Shown: in pieces, positions 11,760 to 25,468 of the stretch | Numbering within the stretch: the first letter of the stretch is position 1 | Layout: every line of letters starts with the position of its first letter | Assembly (NCBI RefSeq): GCF_000004075.3 | Contig: NC_026657.2 | Coordinates: 34,458,732-34,522,731, forward strand | Reading direction: 5' to 3' | Length of the DNA stretch: 64,000 nt | Source: Cucumis sativus | Taxonomy: Eukaryota > Streptophyta > Magnoliopsida > Cucurbitales > Cucurbitaceae | Notes under the pieces: generated by a model | The model's database searches: none | What the model saw: only the letters and a program-made list of their open reading frames with translations | Told to the model about the DNA's origin: nothing | Position numbers and translations under genes: made by a program

Positions 11760-14700
11760 TTCAATTCCCTTTGGGATAATGAAAGCGAACCCACAATCAA
11801 CCACAGCTTCTTCTTTCTCAGATCAGGATTGGGCGTTCCACATTTCTCTCTCATCTATTTGTTCTACACCATTTCGTTCTGCCTACGCATTGATACGATA
11901 CACGAGCCCCAGATTCTACATATCCTTGTTCCATGTAGTGAGAAGATTTTAGTTAACAGTATGTTTACATACGTGGTAGTGAAGATTTGAATCTCAAGTG
12001 TGTTTAACTATTTGAGTGGTTCAACAACTCATATATGATTATTGATGCTTTAACACACTGCTGAAAGAGATTATATGTATATAATGTGTATGACTATTAC
12101 AATTCCATAAGTTGAATAAGTTCTTTACAAATATGAGTGTAGAGGGAAAAAAAAAAGATTAACCCAAGTAAAAGATTAAGGCTGTTTAAAAATCATTTGA
12201 ATTGATTCTGATTTTTCTTTTTAATAAAAATAAACTTGTTTTATTATAATTTCTTTTACCTCTAATCATTTTACTTAATCACAAATGAAAAGAAAAAAAA
12301 ATAGAAAAAAATTTACACTTCATATAAGGCAAAATTTATTTTGTAAATGTTCTCTTTTTTTTTTATATAATTTTTAAATAAAAAATGTACTACTTTTTTT
12401 AAAAAAGTTATTTTATCTTTTTTAAAAAATTGGTGCTGAAAGGCAGGTTTTGTTTTCATAAATATTTGAGTAAAAATTCAAATGTTTTACAATAAAAAAT
12501 TAAAAGATTAAATTAGTATAAAAAAAAAAGTTAAAATGGTAATGGGTGTGGTAAATTAATGGTATAAACTTCTCTTTCTAACCTGGGATGCCTTTTCTCC
12601 ACATTCTCTTAATTATAATATCCCAACCTATTTTTAAGAATCTTCTTTTTCTTCTTTTCTCTTTATTTAATATATTAAGAAAGAGATATTAATAATAATA
12701 ATAATAATAATGTGGCTCTTCTTATTTCACATTACTTTCATCTTATAAAAAAAAAAAAAAAAATCAATGTTTACATCATTCCTTTCTCCCTCAACTTCCG
12801 TACCATTCTTTTTCAAAATAATAATAATATTTACACCAACACTTTTAAATGTATTATTTAAATTTGATATCATTATTATTAAAGAAAAATTGTTATTAAG
12901 AATGTTGATTCCAAAATAAATGTTTTCTATATAGCAAACATTATGTTATTATTTTTGAAAACTTCACCCCTATAACTAAAATAAATGTCTCAAAATGTTT
13001 CAAAATGTTCCAAAAAGTTTTGTTTTTTTATTTTTGGTGTTTTAATTTTCAATAGGCAAGAATAGAATAGAAAGAATAATAATGACAATGTAGATAAAAC
13101 GTTGGATATATATGTACCACAAAATGAGATATTGAGGCATTTGTGTGAGTGAGAAAAGGAGAGAAATGGGTAAGAAATAAGAGATTGAAGAGCTTCAAAC
13201 TTTTTATAATAAAATACTTTATCCTCTCAAAAAAGAAAAAAAAGAATGGTATGGTAAACAAAGATGACAGATGTTGCATTTTTAAGCCACTTCTTATCTT
13301 CTATTGCTCTCTCTATTTTATTGTATTGGTGGACCTAAAACATCAAATCCCCCGTTCACTTCTTTCTTTCCCATATCTCACCTTTCCAAACCTTTTCCTT
13401 TTTCTATTTTCAAATATAGTTTAACCATCTACAAACATAACATTTTGAAAACATTTCTCTATCTTTATCGATTTCATTGGATCTTCCATTTTTCTTTAAC
13501 TACCCAAAATGGAACGTTATGTTTGTTAAGTTTTGAGAGGCAATCATGGATTGTTATTATAAAACAATGAAAAAGTTAAAACATAAGTTGTGTTTAGGAG
13601 AGTTTTTTTCTTTCTGTTTCTTTGTGTAATTATGGAGACTATATTTTTTGTTTGTAAAAGTGGCATGAACTAGTTTATTAGATAATTAATTTTAATGCAA
13701 AACTAAAAAAATCAAATGAATACAAAACGGGAGAAAAAACTCTTAAAAACATATACTATTTATTATAATACCATTTCTATCAATATTCGGAAATGCTTGC
13801 CTTTGGATAATGGGCCGAAACATTAATTGGGCTTGAATTCGGCCTGGCGAGAAGCTCATTCAACCATAACTAGACCCAAGCAAACAGAGCCCTGACACCA
13901 AATAGATTGGGCCCGACGGCAACCCATCGGAAAAACTGCAAATCCCTCTGACATTCGGTCAATTCCGCCACCGGCGATGAGGAAAATTTCACTGACTGAG
14001 AATTGCGGTTGAGGATGGCGGCGGAATGAAGGTGGAGCACCGTGGCCATGGCGGAGACATTTATTCGTTAAGTGTCCTTAAGTGGAGAGAGAGAGAGAGA
14101 GAGAGGGTGAAAGAAAGAAAGAACGGCGGTTCCATTGATTTTTGAGAATATTTGAAAGTAATATGTAAAGGTTGGGAACAGAAATTGGGGAAAAGAGGAA
14201 TTAGGATGAATGTCGACATTTTCATGACATAGTTTCGACCTTTTTCAATGAGTCGGACTGAGTAGGGGCCCAAGAGGCGGCCTTGAACGCATTCCATGGA
14301 GTAATATGGACGAATTCTTCAAATGTAATCATTAACATCCAAATTATTAGTATATATACCAATCTTATAAATAAATTTGAATATATAACAAAATTTGAAT
14401 CGTAATGTAAATATCTATCTATAAAAGTTCTTATTTTCACAAATTTTTTAAAAATATTTCTACTCATTTGATTATTATACTACCAATTATAGTTACCGAA
14501 TTTGTATATTTTAGGATAAAATATAGCTATAAACTTATTGTTTATTTGATTCTGTATATTTTTAAAACAAAACATTTTAATTATCAAAGTTTGAAAAATA
14601 GCAAATTACTAAAGTATTTTTTTTTTAAACTCCACTGATTATATAAACATAAATTTCAAATTTTAGGTACAAGGAGTATATTGTGTCATCTATTTTATGA

Positions 14701-15700
14701 ATCATACACTCAATTTGGATTTATAGTTTCAACATTTAATCCTTTCAGAATTTTTTATCTATACTCCACGAAATAATTGAATTTATGCTCAAATAAATTT
14801 CCATTAAATAACAATTAATACAAAATCTATATTTTAATGGATAGCCTCAAAGCCAATGGAGTCTACACTCACTCATGTGATCAAAGAAAGTTCATAGTCT
14901 TAAATCTGATATTGAGTAAAGCATTTAGAGGGGAGAGACAATAGAAAATTCAACATACTGATATCAAAGTCTTAAATATTTTTGAGAATTCGAAAACATT
15001 AGAAGATAAGTTGAAGACATCTAAAGTGTCTAACACTTCAAAACACGGATCAATTCTTGAAACCAACGATCAATTTCTAAAATCAACATTAGCAAAATTA
15101 ACAAACTAAAGATTGACTCAAGAAGATCGATAGAGAACGAATGCTTCATCCTCCAAGTGCATGTTGAAGAGGAGTAAAAGTTAGAGCACGATAAATTGTA
15201 CTAATATTATTCAAAATACCAATACAAATTTGAATTCGCCCGTACCAACTAAGTTTTTTTTCGAAAATCTTGTACAATCAACTCCCAATGTTACTCAAAC
15301 AAAAATGGTTCCTCCATTTACTAAACTCTTTTTTATAATATCTATGAGTGTCTAGGTCAACTTATGCGCACCTCAACTAATCTCATAGAATAATTTTCAA
15401 TCAATTACTCGCTAAAATTTTCTCCAAAATCTAATCTAAATAATTTCTAAGAATGACTGCAAACCTATACAAATTTGATTGATAAAAAGAAGTATAATGT
15501 TAAAAAGAGATTAAGTAAAATTATAGACATTAAAGAGGGAGAGAGGAATCTTCCATATAGTTCATCTCTATATTACAATTGAATGTTGCATGAATTAACT
15601 ATTAAGTACAAGAAACCAAAGTAAATGAAGCTTTTTCATGGAAATATTTATTTTTCTATATATGTAAATGTAGGATCATAAATATGCAAAATGTATCCAA
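11760..15700. other. Intergenic AT-rich region between carbonic anhydrase and LSF1
   Basis: It contains the upstream flank of the carbonic anhydrase gene, poly-A/T tracts, an (AAT)n run near 12690-12709, and a GC-richer island at 13800-14300 with a short open frame (13870-14049). The remainder (14300-15700) shows no coding signal. The 3' end of LSF1 is at 15702. Confidence 0.6.
13870..14049 (-). CDS. Short open frame in a GC-richer island; gene fragment or small gene, function unknown
   Basis: A 59-codon frame starts MATVLHLHSAAILNRNSQ and ends GVRALFAWV. Its base composition is clearly richer in GC than the surroundings and its start resembles a plastid or mitochondrial targeting peptide. 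A (CT)n leader (14082-14106 on the minus strand) and a GGGCCC block (14268-14273) lie upstream, as in many plant promoters and 5' UTRs. I cannot match it to a family. It may be the first exon of a decayed gene, since no continuing exon is obvious downstream. Confidence 0.3.
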   Translation of the reverse strand: MATVLHLHSAAILNRNSQSVKFSSSPVAELTECQRDLQFFRWVAVGPNLFGVRALFAWV

Positions 15701-15701
15701 A

Positions 15702-18700
15702 CTACTTGGGAGTTAGTCTAATTGGACATACTGAAAATGCAACACACCGAGCTGCTTTCGCCAACATAAACCGCTCATTTTCTGTCAATGGTCTTTCAAT
15801 TACCTTCACGATATTTGCATCCTTCAAAACAAATATCATCATATGAGATCCAAAGCAAATATTAAGAATCCAAGAATACATGTTTAAGTAAGGTCGTGGA
15901 GCACTTTTTTAGTAGAACTATGCTATAGACTTCAGGGATTCAGTTTCTATCAATTACAAGAATCAATTTAGTTTTTCACATGTTAACATTCTTTCAATAT
16001 AGTCTTTTATTGTTGATCGATATTAAAATTGGTTGATGATAGACTCATATGTCAAAATTATGTCATATACTTGTTTATCACCATCTAATTTTAATATTTA
16101 TCATCAATGAGGAAATAAATCAGATGAAATTGAAATTTTGAAACACCAACATGAGGAACCAAAATATACATGTGACAACGTTAAAGTTTACATGTTATGT
16201 TTTGAAGGAAAAGTATTAGTGTCATTCAGTTCAAATTTAAGAAGTTTCATGTACATTAAACTTCAATTTAGTCTAGGTTGTTAATGCACACATTAAACGA
16301 AACATTGATAAGGACTGACTCACAATTTTTGGGCCTAATTTATGATTTTAAAAAAGAACTTACTTTCTTTTGCGGCTGAACTGAAGGCCTAACACTGGCA
16401 GTGTCACCGATGATTATTACATTGTTGACATTCCCCCTGTCGTCTCTTTCAGCAGGTGAAGATGTTGAGTGCCTCCACTGACCATTTGTGATGTACTTAT
16501 AGTAATACCTACAGGGCATCAAAAAATCAATATAGCAGCTCTTTAATCCTTTATAATCCATCAATTTTTCTTAAGCAATGACGATAATGTTCCAATATCT
16601 AAGTGCAATGTTATTTTCCATATAATGAAGAGCAAAGAGTTCCGTCAGCAACATATAAACAATGAAAATACAAATTATAGTTAGAAATTTTATATTAAAA
16701 TATGAGTTTGGAAGTTTTGTTCCTTTAATAGAACAAAAGACAGATAACCTGACCTAGAGAGGCTAGGTTCAATTTAGTAGGTTACGCAATACTGTTAAAA
16801 TGGCATTAAAAAATATAACAAGATTATCAACAAATATGCATCTAAGTAGACTGATGTACACGCTTATACTTTAGGTGCTATTAACTATTAAGACAATCTT
16901 TTTATACTTACTTCCCCTGAGGAAGTTTCATTTCTACTTCATATCTAGGTCCACCCTTGTGACTAGCTTTGACGGGTTCTTTCCAGTTACCAGTAAAATC
17001 TCCAACCAAATTTACATCCTCCCCCTGTACCGGACAAAAAGTTGACATGTTTTTCATCATAAATAGAATAACAAGACGATTGGCAAAGATAAACAGACTG
17101 ATTCCACAATTTTACCTCTTGTCCATTCCATACGAAGGTGACGGCATGAGTGGGAGGTCCATCATGCCTTCCATTTTCCACCATTGCAATGAGATCCCAG
17201 GTAGCCCAAGCGATAGCAGGCCTGCAAAGGGATTTTGAGAAAGTACAATAAATATTTTTAAAAAATATAATATAATGAAGTATATGCACCATGAATGTTT
17301 GACTCTGCTTCTGATTAGCAGAGACATTGAGAAAATTGGGGAAGGTAAACTTTATAAATAAACAAACATCTTGTAAAAGGAAAAAGAAAAAAGAAAAGCT
17401 ACTTGATGATATAAGCTAAGTGAGAACTTGAAAAAAGTTTAGTTCGTCAAGATAACGTGCTGGTGTATCCACAGGGTAATCTGATATTTATTATCCATTT
17501 TAAATATGATTGAGTTCTACCAAAAAAATGACTATCAACGAAGTTTCTGTTCTTACTTACATACAAAAGGATCTTCCCTACATTTAACTAATCTGGAAAC
17601 CATGTGCAGTTGTATACGAAAATAACATTTGATTTTCGTAACTTGTATTTATACATGCATGCAAACATTATGCAACTTCTATACAAGCAATGGGCAATCA
17701 TGTTAGTTCTTCCAATTTATATGGAATGCCACTCGTACCATACAATAAGAGATTTGGAATTATTATGTGCATTGATACGTGCAGACTGTGAAGTGGTATA
17801 GAGAAGAACCTGTCAGGTTTGCAGGAATGCAAACTTGTGATAAAATTATAAGCTGCATGAAGAGAAGTATCGGTCATCCAGTGTAGATATGCAATCACAC
17901 TGGCTGGAGATCGATCAAAACCAGAGGTACAAGTTATAAAAACTCGATGGTTCTTTTTTAACAGTCGTAGAAGTAGACCCACACAGAATGGTAGTTTTTT
18001 CCTCAAATCATAAGAATCTCCTTCTCTGAAAGAAAAGAAAAGTACTCAAATCAGTCATATAGTTATGAGATCAACATATTTGAAACTGAGAACGAGAAAT
18101 TTAAAAGTACTGCTAATAACAAACCAAAGTTTTGGTCTTCATTTTTGTTCAGTCATCAAATTTCTTGAATGAAAGTTTACGAACATAAAAGTGATAGTGA
18201 TAGCACCATGACCAATCTCTCAACTTGAGCTGGATATGATGCAAAATCTTTATTCACCTGATAGGATAGCTGATCATTAGAATATCAAATTTTAGGCACG
18301 ACTCATTGATTAACTTGGCATTAATCCCCCAGTTTTCTGCCTCAGTTGCACTTTGAAAATTCAGTACAGCGGTGACTCCCTGTAGTGAAAGTTTGAAAGA
18401 AGTGTAACCAAGATGAACTAAGAACCGAGCAGATGGGCATGAGGAAAAGAAAATGTCAAACAGAAGAAAGATACTAATGTCAGCTTCAACTTTTTAAAAC
18501 CCAGTAGGACAGAACAGAAATGTGTTTGCATCCTAGAAACCCTACGTAAATGCTTCCAAAAGCAGGCCAAGTTGTATTCAACCCAGTATACAAGAAGATA
18601 CAGAACAATGAAAACCTAAAAATGAGTCTCAACTATCAAATTTTGACTTGAGAACCATCAGCTGTGACTCAAAGTACTAGTGATCAATGTAAACTTAGGT

Positions 18701-20608
18701 AAATGCATCAATGTACTAGTGATATTCTCCTCTATAAACCCAGGTAGATTTTTCTGTTGTCGAATACGAAGTAAACTTAGGGATTGATAGTATATGTTTA
18801 CTAGAGTGTCATATGTCGATTTAAAGTACATATTTTAAAAAATGTCTTGAGAATAATGCTGGAAGATTATCCTGCAATACAGGTAAAAATTACTGAACTC
18901 CAGTAAAAGGTGCCTAATGGTTAGCGTAAGCAGCATGAAGCATGCATTGTTGATGGTCATATTTACTGTTTAATAAACCAACATTGAAAAGACACAAACC
19001 ACGTTATTTGACAAAGCCTCAACATCTGCTTCCGTCTGTATACATGACCCCACATAGATTTGCTCCGTGATCTATCAGCACAGCAAGTTTAGAACAGAAG
19101 ATTAGCGCCATGCTATATAAAGCATGTGGGTGGGTAGGTGGTGAGTACACTTACCGGTGTACTGACAAATTATTGATTCAAATATGTCGCTGCAAATAAT
19201 CAACATAAATACCAAATTCCACCATGAAAACCTACCTTACTATAGCTCATACCACGAGAGTGATCATAATATAGCTCCCCTTTAGACCGTTCTAATGCCT
19301 TGACATATTCATCTAGGGGGAAGCTCCCATGAGCCCATTCTCCATCTCCAGGCTCATCTTCAGTAAATATACCAACAAGTTGGCCGATTTGAGGTGTGAG
19401 AATGTTTCTCTGTATGTGTGATTTTACATCTTCATTTTGATCTCTAAGAAGTTTCCAACCTTCTGATGTTAAAAAATTAGAGGAGAAAGCCGCAAAGCCA
19501 GAGTTCCCACTGCTTTCATCAGATGTTTGTAGATTTGATGCCAAAATTTCTTTCTTCCAAGTAGCAATAGGCACTCGACCTCTATTAAATAAAATATCTA
19601 AATCGTTTGAAAGTAGAAGTTGTTGAACAGGAAAAGGAGAAAAAGGTCTTTCAAGAACCAGGCTAAAAGATCCTGTTTTCTCCTTCAGCATCATCCTGAA
19701 GAAACCAAATACTGAAAATAAAACAAACATAAAAAAAAAAATGATGAATGGGAAAAATCTCCAAAATCAAATCATAGAAAATTCAATCTACTTTTAAGCC
19801 CCAGATGTTTACTTCATACATCTCCATTATCCTAGTTTAAATCTTTACTAACTTAGAAATATATCTACACCCAATTCATGTAGACCCTCTTTCAAGTAAA
19901 TGGTGCATACTGTGTATCACCAAAGTCTTTAATCTCAATGAGATTGACGCCTGATGAATCGCTTGCCTTCTTTAAAGTGTCCCCCACCATGATTATTCTT
20001 GACTTCTCAGCATTACCCTAAAAACATCGTAGATGATGCAGACAAATAACTGGTTAAATTATCAACGCATCACCAAAGAATTTTAACAATATATAATAAA
20101 TAACAAAAGACAAAAGCAATCCAACACATTTCATTTACACAATAGATCTTGAGGTAAATAGTACTTACAAGTTCTAAGGCCCTAACAAACTCTATTCCAG
20201 TTCTTAATCTAAAGTTTCTGTTGTGTTAAATGTCAATAATTCAATTTATTTGAAAGAAGGAGTCATTCCAAACCACAACTACGAAAAGAAATTTAATACC
20301 CCTTTCTTAAGCGAGTGAACGAAGATTCTTCCATCAACGGAAATCGCAAACCGAATGCCGAGCGGTTTCTCAAGAGTAACCATGTATTCATTGAGATTCA
20401 TCTTAAAAGAGGAAGAAGAAGTATCCGACATGGCGAAAACCTTAACAAGTCGACCATTGAATGAAGCTCTCGGTCTCGGACCATCCCTAACACCTCCATT
20501 TCCAAAGCATAAATCTCTTCCCCAAAACGACGACGATTTACTTCCTCTCAACAATGGCGAAGATGAATAATCAATAATCCTCACACAAGGAAGCTGCAGA
20601 ACCGCCAT
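15702..20608 (-). CDS. LSF1: Phosphoglucan phosphatase-like LSF1, chloroplastic (10 exons, 589 aa)
   Basis: LIKE SEX FOUR1 is a plastid protein needed for night-time starch breakdown. Family knowledge is that it works mainly as a scaffold for beta-amylases at the granule. Exons in transcript order: 20300-20608, 19911-20017, 19236-19695, 19000-19071, 18258-18379, 17810-18025, 17116-17221, 16912-17024, 16364-16508, 15702-15821; 1770 nt closes in frame. Domains: transit peptide about 1-60; PDZ-like segment about 70-150 (MNLNEYMVTLEKPLGIRFA, SRIIMVGDTLKKASD); dual-specificity phosphatase about 285-440 with the Cys-x5-Arg loop CTSGFDR (Cys389, Arg395); CBM48 about 440-545 (VTFVWNGQEGEDVNLVGDF, KYYYKYITNGQWRHS); and the C-terminal tail ending FSVCPIRLTPK. 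The signature loop is intact, although this subfamily is reported to have little or no glucan phosphatase activity. Upstream minus-strand TATATATA at 20670-20677 fits a short 5' leader. Confidence 0.97.
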
Positions 20609-20669
20609 TTCCGAACTCAGATTAACAAATGCAAATTACAAAACTACACACAGAAATTCGAAAATTTTG

Positions 20670-20677
20670 TATATATA
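20670..20677 (-). promoter_or_regulatory. TATA-like element of LSF1
   Basis: TATATATA on the minus strand lies about 62 nt upstream of the LSF1 start codon (20606-20608). ACGTGG-type cores occur further up, at 20714-20719 and near 20889. Confidence 0.4.
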
Positions 20678-22002
20678 AAAAAAAAAAAAAAGATATCTAA
20701 TATCCCACGGCTTACGTGGACATAGGTGGGTCCCATTACACGAGGATATTTATTAGACATGAATATTTTCCTTTTTTTTAATGTTCGTATGCGAGAGCGA
20801 CCATTAGATTCGGGTGAGGTGCTTATTATATTAGCCAATATAATGGTCAGCAAAAGGGTATGTGAGTCATTTCGTCTCTATAATGAAACGTGGGCTTCTT
20901 TGAGCGGTGTTAATTAAGAAATGTGTATTCCGAGAAGTAGAGAAACCAAAAGCAAGAGGCGCCAAGAGCATTTCGTGATGAACTGACACGCGTCGTGGTT
21001 TGATTCGTAAGAAATGGACGGTTTGTGATTGTTGGGGAGGCCAATCACCCTCACCAACGATCAGATTTGCGAGGTTCTTTGGGTTTTAGATGTGTGTGGA
21101 TGATTTTTATTTCTTATGTCTCAACTCTCAACTTGTATTTGAGATTTATAACTCACCCTTTTTCTTTTTGTATTTTTTAAAAACAATTGTTACCAAAATT
21201 AAATGTGCTTTTCAATTTCTTTAATATCTTTCAAATATAATTTTCTTGGCTTATTCTCACTTATACTACTTTCTTCTCCTTCCAATTTTTCATTATAAAT
21301 TCGATTCAAGGAAATTAAAGATATTTTGAAATTAGTGTAAACGACAATTGCTAAAAACATTTTAAAATATAACAAACGTTTATTGGTATATTGATGATAT
21401 TGTTAGAAACCGGTAGAAGCCAATTAGTGTTTATCATTGATAAAATTTAAAATTTTATTATTTTTTAAATACTTTGATTTATATTGCTATATTTGAAAAT
21501 GTATCTCAACAAAAATATGTATTTAAAACTATATAAGAAAAAGTTAATTTGATAAATGTACTTTAGTTATTAAATCTAAATTGTAATAATTTTACCAAAC
21601 ACTGTAACAAATTTGTTAAAATAAATTGTTTCCTTGGTTGGCTTGAATTTTGATCTTTTTTTCAAAAAAAAAACCATGTAATATAATAATGAGTCGTGCA
21701 CAAATGTTAAATTGAAGACTTAATCATAGTAACAAAATTGGTCTATAGTTTTTATCTATTCTCTCAACAAATAATGACATCATTCAAATTTATGACCTTG
21801 GTAATTATGTTACACTAAATGACAATACAAAAACCAATGTGTTAGTAGCCCAATTGGTCCTAATTAAAAGAGACTAATCCAAACCACACATTCCCATTTA
21901 AAATGAAATTAACACCCCAATTGATGTAATTTAGCTACTAGTTGGACAAAATGACGACTCAAAACAAGAAATAGTGAAATATTAATGCACATGAACACTC
22001 GT

Positions 22003-22446
22003 ATAAAATCAACCAAATAAAGTTGATACATATAAAATAGACTTTTATGTATTTGTTACGTGTAATTATACATGCAATGATTTTGGCTTATCTTTTATCC
22101 TAACAAATTACTTGCAACGTTGGTAAACATGATTGGTACCTACCATGAACAGTACTTAATGAAACTCGATATAGTTAGATGATTGGGCAATAAAAAACTC
22201 AATCTAATTTAAATGAGCATATATCAAACACTCATCAATTATTTTGACTTCGTTTCACATCAACTATCTTAATCAATAGTCACTTTTATACCATTTTTAT
22301 TTTGAGAAGTAGTACTTAAAACTTTTCCAAATAGATGCTATTTAGGATATTTGTGAAATGAAAAGTGAAAAAATGTCTAATATATTTTAAATTTAGGATA
22401 GTATTATCACATTCATTGTCCCTTTAACATTGGCTATCAAAATCAC
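22003..22446 (+). repeat. Duplicated non-coding segment, copy A
   Basis: It shares long near-identical stretches with copy B at 23071-23583, in the same order. Examples are TATTTGTTACGTGTAAT, GGCTTATCTTTTATCCTAAC (22085-22104), AAACATGATTGGTACCTA (22125-22142) and, near the end, CATTGTCCCTT. Copy A is shorter by several small gaps. The orientation is direct, with offset about 1.07 kb. Confidence 0.8.
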
Positions 22447-23070
22447 CTATAATTAGTTTAGGATTAATCACGTTTTGCGAGATAAAAAGAAATAGTACCT
22501 AAAAATTCTATAAAATACGTGTAAAATTACCTAAAATAAGTATAGAATTGATTTGAAAATGGATATTTTCAAACTTAAAACTCGTGAAATGTCTGTGAGG
22601 TAAAAAAAACAGTAGCTCTTCCAATGTGTAAAATCATGCAAATTTTTTCACATTAGTTAATAAATCATAAGCTCAATTAAAAAAAAACGACTTTAAAGAA
22701 TTTCTCCATAAAAAAAAATCAGTAGCATGTAACAGTTAAAAAAACATTAAATTAACATTTACAAAATAACACGACAACTTGATCTGAATATTAAGAGCAA
22801 GTTTAAAAGAATCAGTTTAATAAATCATTAAATAATGTAAGTAAATCAAAGTTCGGATGCACACCTATCTAATTTCACGTGAACAAATAAAATAATCATA
22901 AACCTTAATGTTTTGTTCTAAAATTTAAACCATAGAGATGAAGCAAAAAATATATAAAAATGTTAGAATGATACACCAAATCATATCCAAATTCAACTAG
23001 ATAAGTTAGTGTAACACAATTTTAAAAAATATCTTATCTAACTATAAAAAGTAAAAATAAAAAAAAAAAT

Positions 23071-23583
23071 GTAAAATCAACCCAATAAAGCTGAGAGCTC
23101 AAGACCTCAAGCATACAAAATAGACTTAATGTATTTGTTACGTGTAATATACATTCAATAATTCTGGCTTATCTTTTATCCTAACAAATTACTTGCAACA
23201 TTGACAAACATGATTGGTACCTATCATGTAAACAGTTAATAAAACTCAATATTTGAAGAGTAGAACAGTAAAAAAAGTCATACTAATTTAAGCAACCAAG
23301 TCTACTTAAATGATCATATATCAAACACTCATCCAATTATTTTGCTTTGCAAAATATCTTTCTAGACTAATATTTTGACTTCACTTTCCCATCAACTATC
23401 TTAATCGATAGTCTTTAACTACCTAACGTTTATACCATTTTTATTATAAGGAACAGTAGTAAACGTTATTAAAGGTATTGGTGAAACGGAAAGAGAAAGA
23501 AAGTGTAGAATATGTTTTGAATTTGGGATAGTATTATTATGACATCCATTGTCCCTTCAAGATTGGGTATCAAAATCAAACCC
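23071..23583 (+). repeat. Duplicated non-coding segment, copy B
   Basis: Direct, diverged copy of 22003-22446. Shared landmarks include TAAAATCAACC at the start, the TTTTATCCTAACAAATTACT block (23173-23192), and TGTCCCTT followed by TATCAAAATCA at the end. It contains extra bases around 23343-23375 that copy A lacks. Confidence 0.8.
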
Positions 23584-25468
23584 ACCATCCATATGTGGGT
23601 ATGGAGGAACATAATTATAAATTCTATAATTATTATATGTTGCCAATTTGGCTTCAAAAAGAAGAGCCAAATTCCCCAATTCAAATCTAAGTTCCAAATT
23701 CTTCCTCCCACGCCACTCTCTCTTTCACTCTTTATTCATTTTTCGACCTAACACTTATTATTATTACAATCAATTAATTCCCCACCCAACACACCCCCAA
23801 AAGTGCTTTTCACAGTTGCATTTTAGGTAAATGTATATTTCATTACATCGTTCTAAAACCTTTGCTTTCTCTTTGAACTTTTTAGTGGTAAAAAATTTGA
23901 CATATCATTGTAAAGAAAAAGAGATGACAAAGCTATTTGTAACATAATCCTCAAACTTTGACTTTTCTTATCAACTAATTAACTTTTATATTGACACTGA
24001 AAGTCTGTCATCAAAACTTTAATAATGTCACTTTTACAATATCATGATTCTTTCTTTATATGTTATTATTGAACTATGTACCATGGTTGAATTTAGTTTA
24101 TTGTTAATCTTTTTATAAGAAAAAAGAAAAGCTTGCTTTTCATAGTGCAACGAGTGAGAGTATGAAATTTTTAACTTTGACATCAATTTCATTACTCGTC
24201 ATGGAAATATGTATTGATCCTACAAACTACCCATGTAACCTCATGCAATATATTGTTGAGAAATAATAATAAATAAAATATCAACTACATGATTATTTTA
24301 TATATGAATTTTTCGTAGTCCAATGTAATGTATTAAGAATATAAACAAAAATTTTACTCTTTTTCTAAGCTCAAAGCATTATAGTTTGGAGTATGTGTTA
24401 TTTAAATCCTAATAGCTACAAAAATAACATAGTATAGTATAATAATGGGTGAAATTTGTATATAGTTTTTTTTTGTGAAAAACTAATACTACTAAACCAA
24501 ATTCAAACTTTGTATATATAAATAGTTTATACTTTTTCTTTTGAAAAAAAAAGATATTTAATTGATATAGTTTTAGTGTATATATATTAATATGTTATCT
24601 AACTTAAATATAATAATTCCAACAAATATGATCTTTTTTAAGAAAGCTTGGTGATGGAGCACTCTCCAAAGCATGAATCCTTATAGTGATTTTATAGAAC
24701 TTGATAGTTTTTAAGAAATGATTTTGTGGAAAAATGAGATTTTTGATTTTGAGACTAAAATTGTAAATCAATTTTTTAAAAAGCAATCTCTCCTAGTTTA
24801 TCTTATATGGTATAAAACAATAACATTTTTGTTGTTATGGTACAAAACAATAACAATTTGAGATATAGATTGGGATTGTTGACTATGCATATAAGTTTAC
24901 ATTATTCAATAATTTATCCACACCGAATCAATTTTAATTTAAATTTTAAATATAAAAAATATTTATAAAATATTCTAATTCATCTATGGAAAATGAAACT
25001 TTGTATATATCTATTTCAATTTAATTGATTGAAAATTTAAGTATTCACTTTCTTAGATGTGATTGAAGATTTTAAGTTTGATTGCATAGACATGTAGTGA
25101 TGACTAAGGAGCCAAATATTTTTGTTGGGTTGATACACAATGAAAATCAAAGAATAAAACACATGGACTATAAAAATGGTAATAATATCCACCAAAAATT
25201 GATCCCAATCTCCATCAAAGTTCTCTATGGAATCTCAAATCAATATCCATTTTTAATAATCTCATTTTATACATATATCTAATAATCTAAAGATTGTATA
25301 AGTTCAAAGATGACCCAAAAACTTGTTCATCCATCATCTTTATTTTCCCCTTTTTTTTTTCATATCTAAAGATAAACATTCTAAGGTACTCAGGTGTAAA
25401 ATATGAACCTCTCTCTCTCATAAACAGAGCTTTAAAAATTAAATGCTCTGCCCAATCGAATCACGTTT

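Larger units (their letters stand above)
20700..25468. other. Intergenic region between LSF1 and the DUF1645 gene
   Basis: The first 400 bases are the GC-richer LSF1 upstream flank. The rest is AT-rich, with a dispersed-repeat remnant around 21330-21490 and the two copies of a duplicated segment (22003-22446 and 23071-23583). No gene is supported. Confidence 0.55.

Noticed and set aside
11449-11779. Two overlapping plus-strand frames of about 100 codons (Arg- or Glu-rich).
   Set aside because: Antisense to carbonic anhydrase exon 1; the Arg/Glu runs come from the serine microsatellite.
20165-20222. Possible extra LSF1 exon between exons 1 and 2 (acceptor- and donor-like signals, one open frame).
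   Set aside because: Its open frame is out of phase with exon 1, the in-phase reading hits a stop at once, and exon 1 to exon 2 already joins KKG-GNAEKSRIIM in the conserved way.
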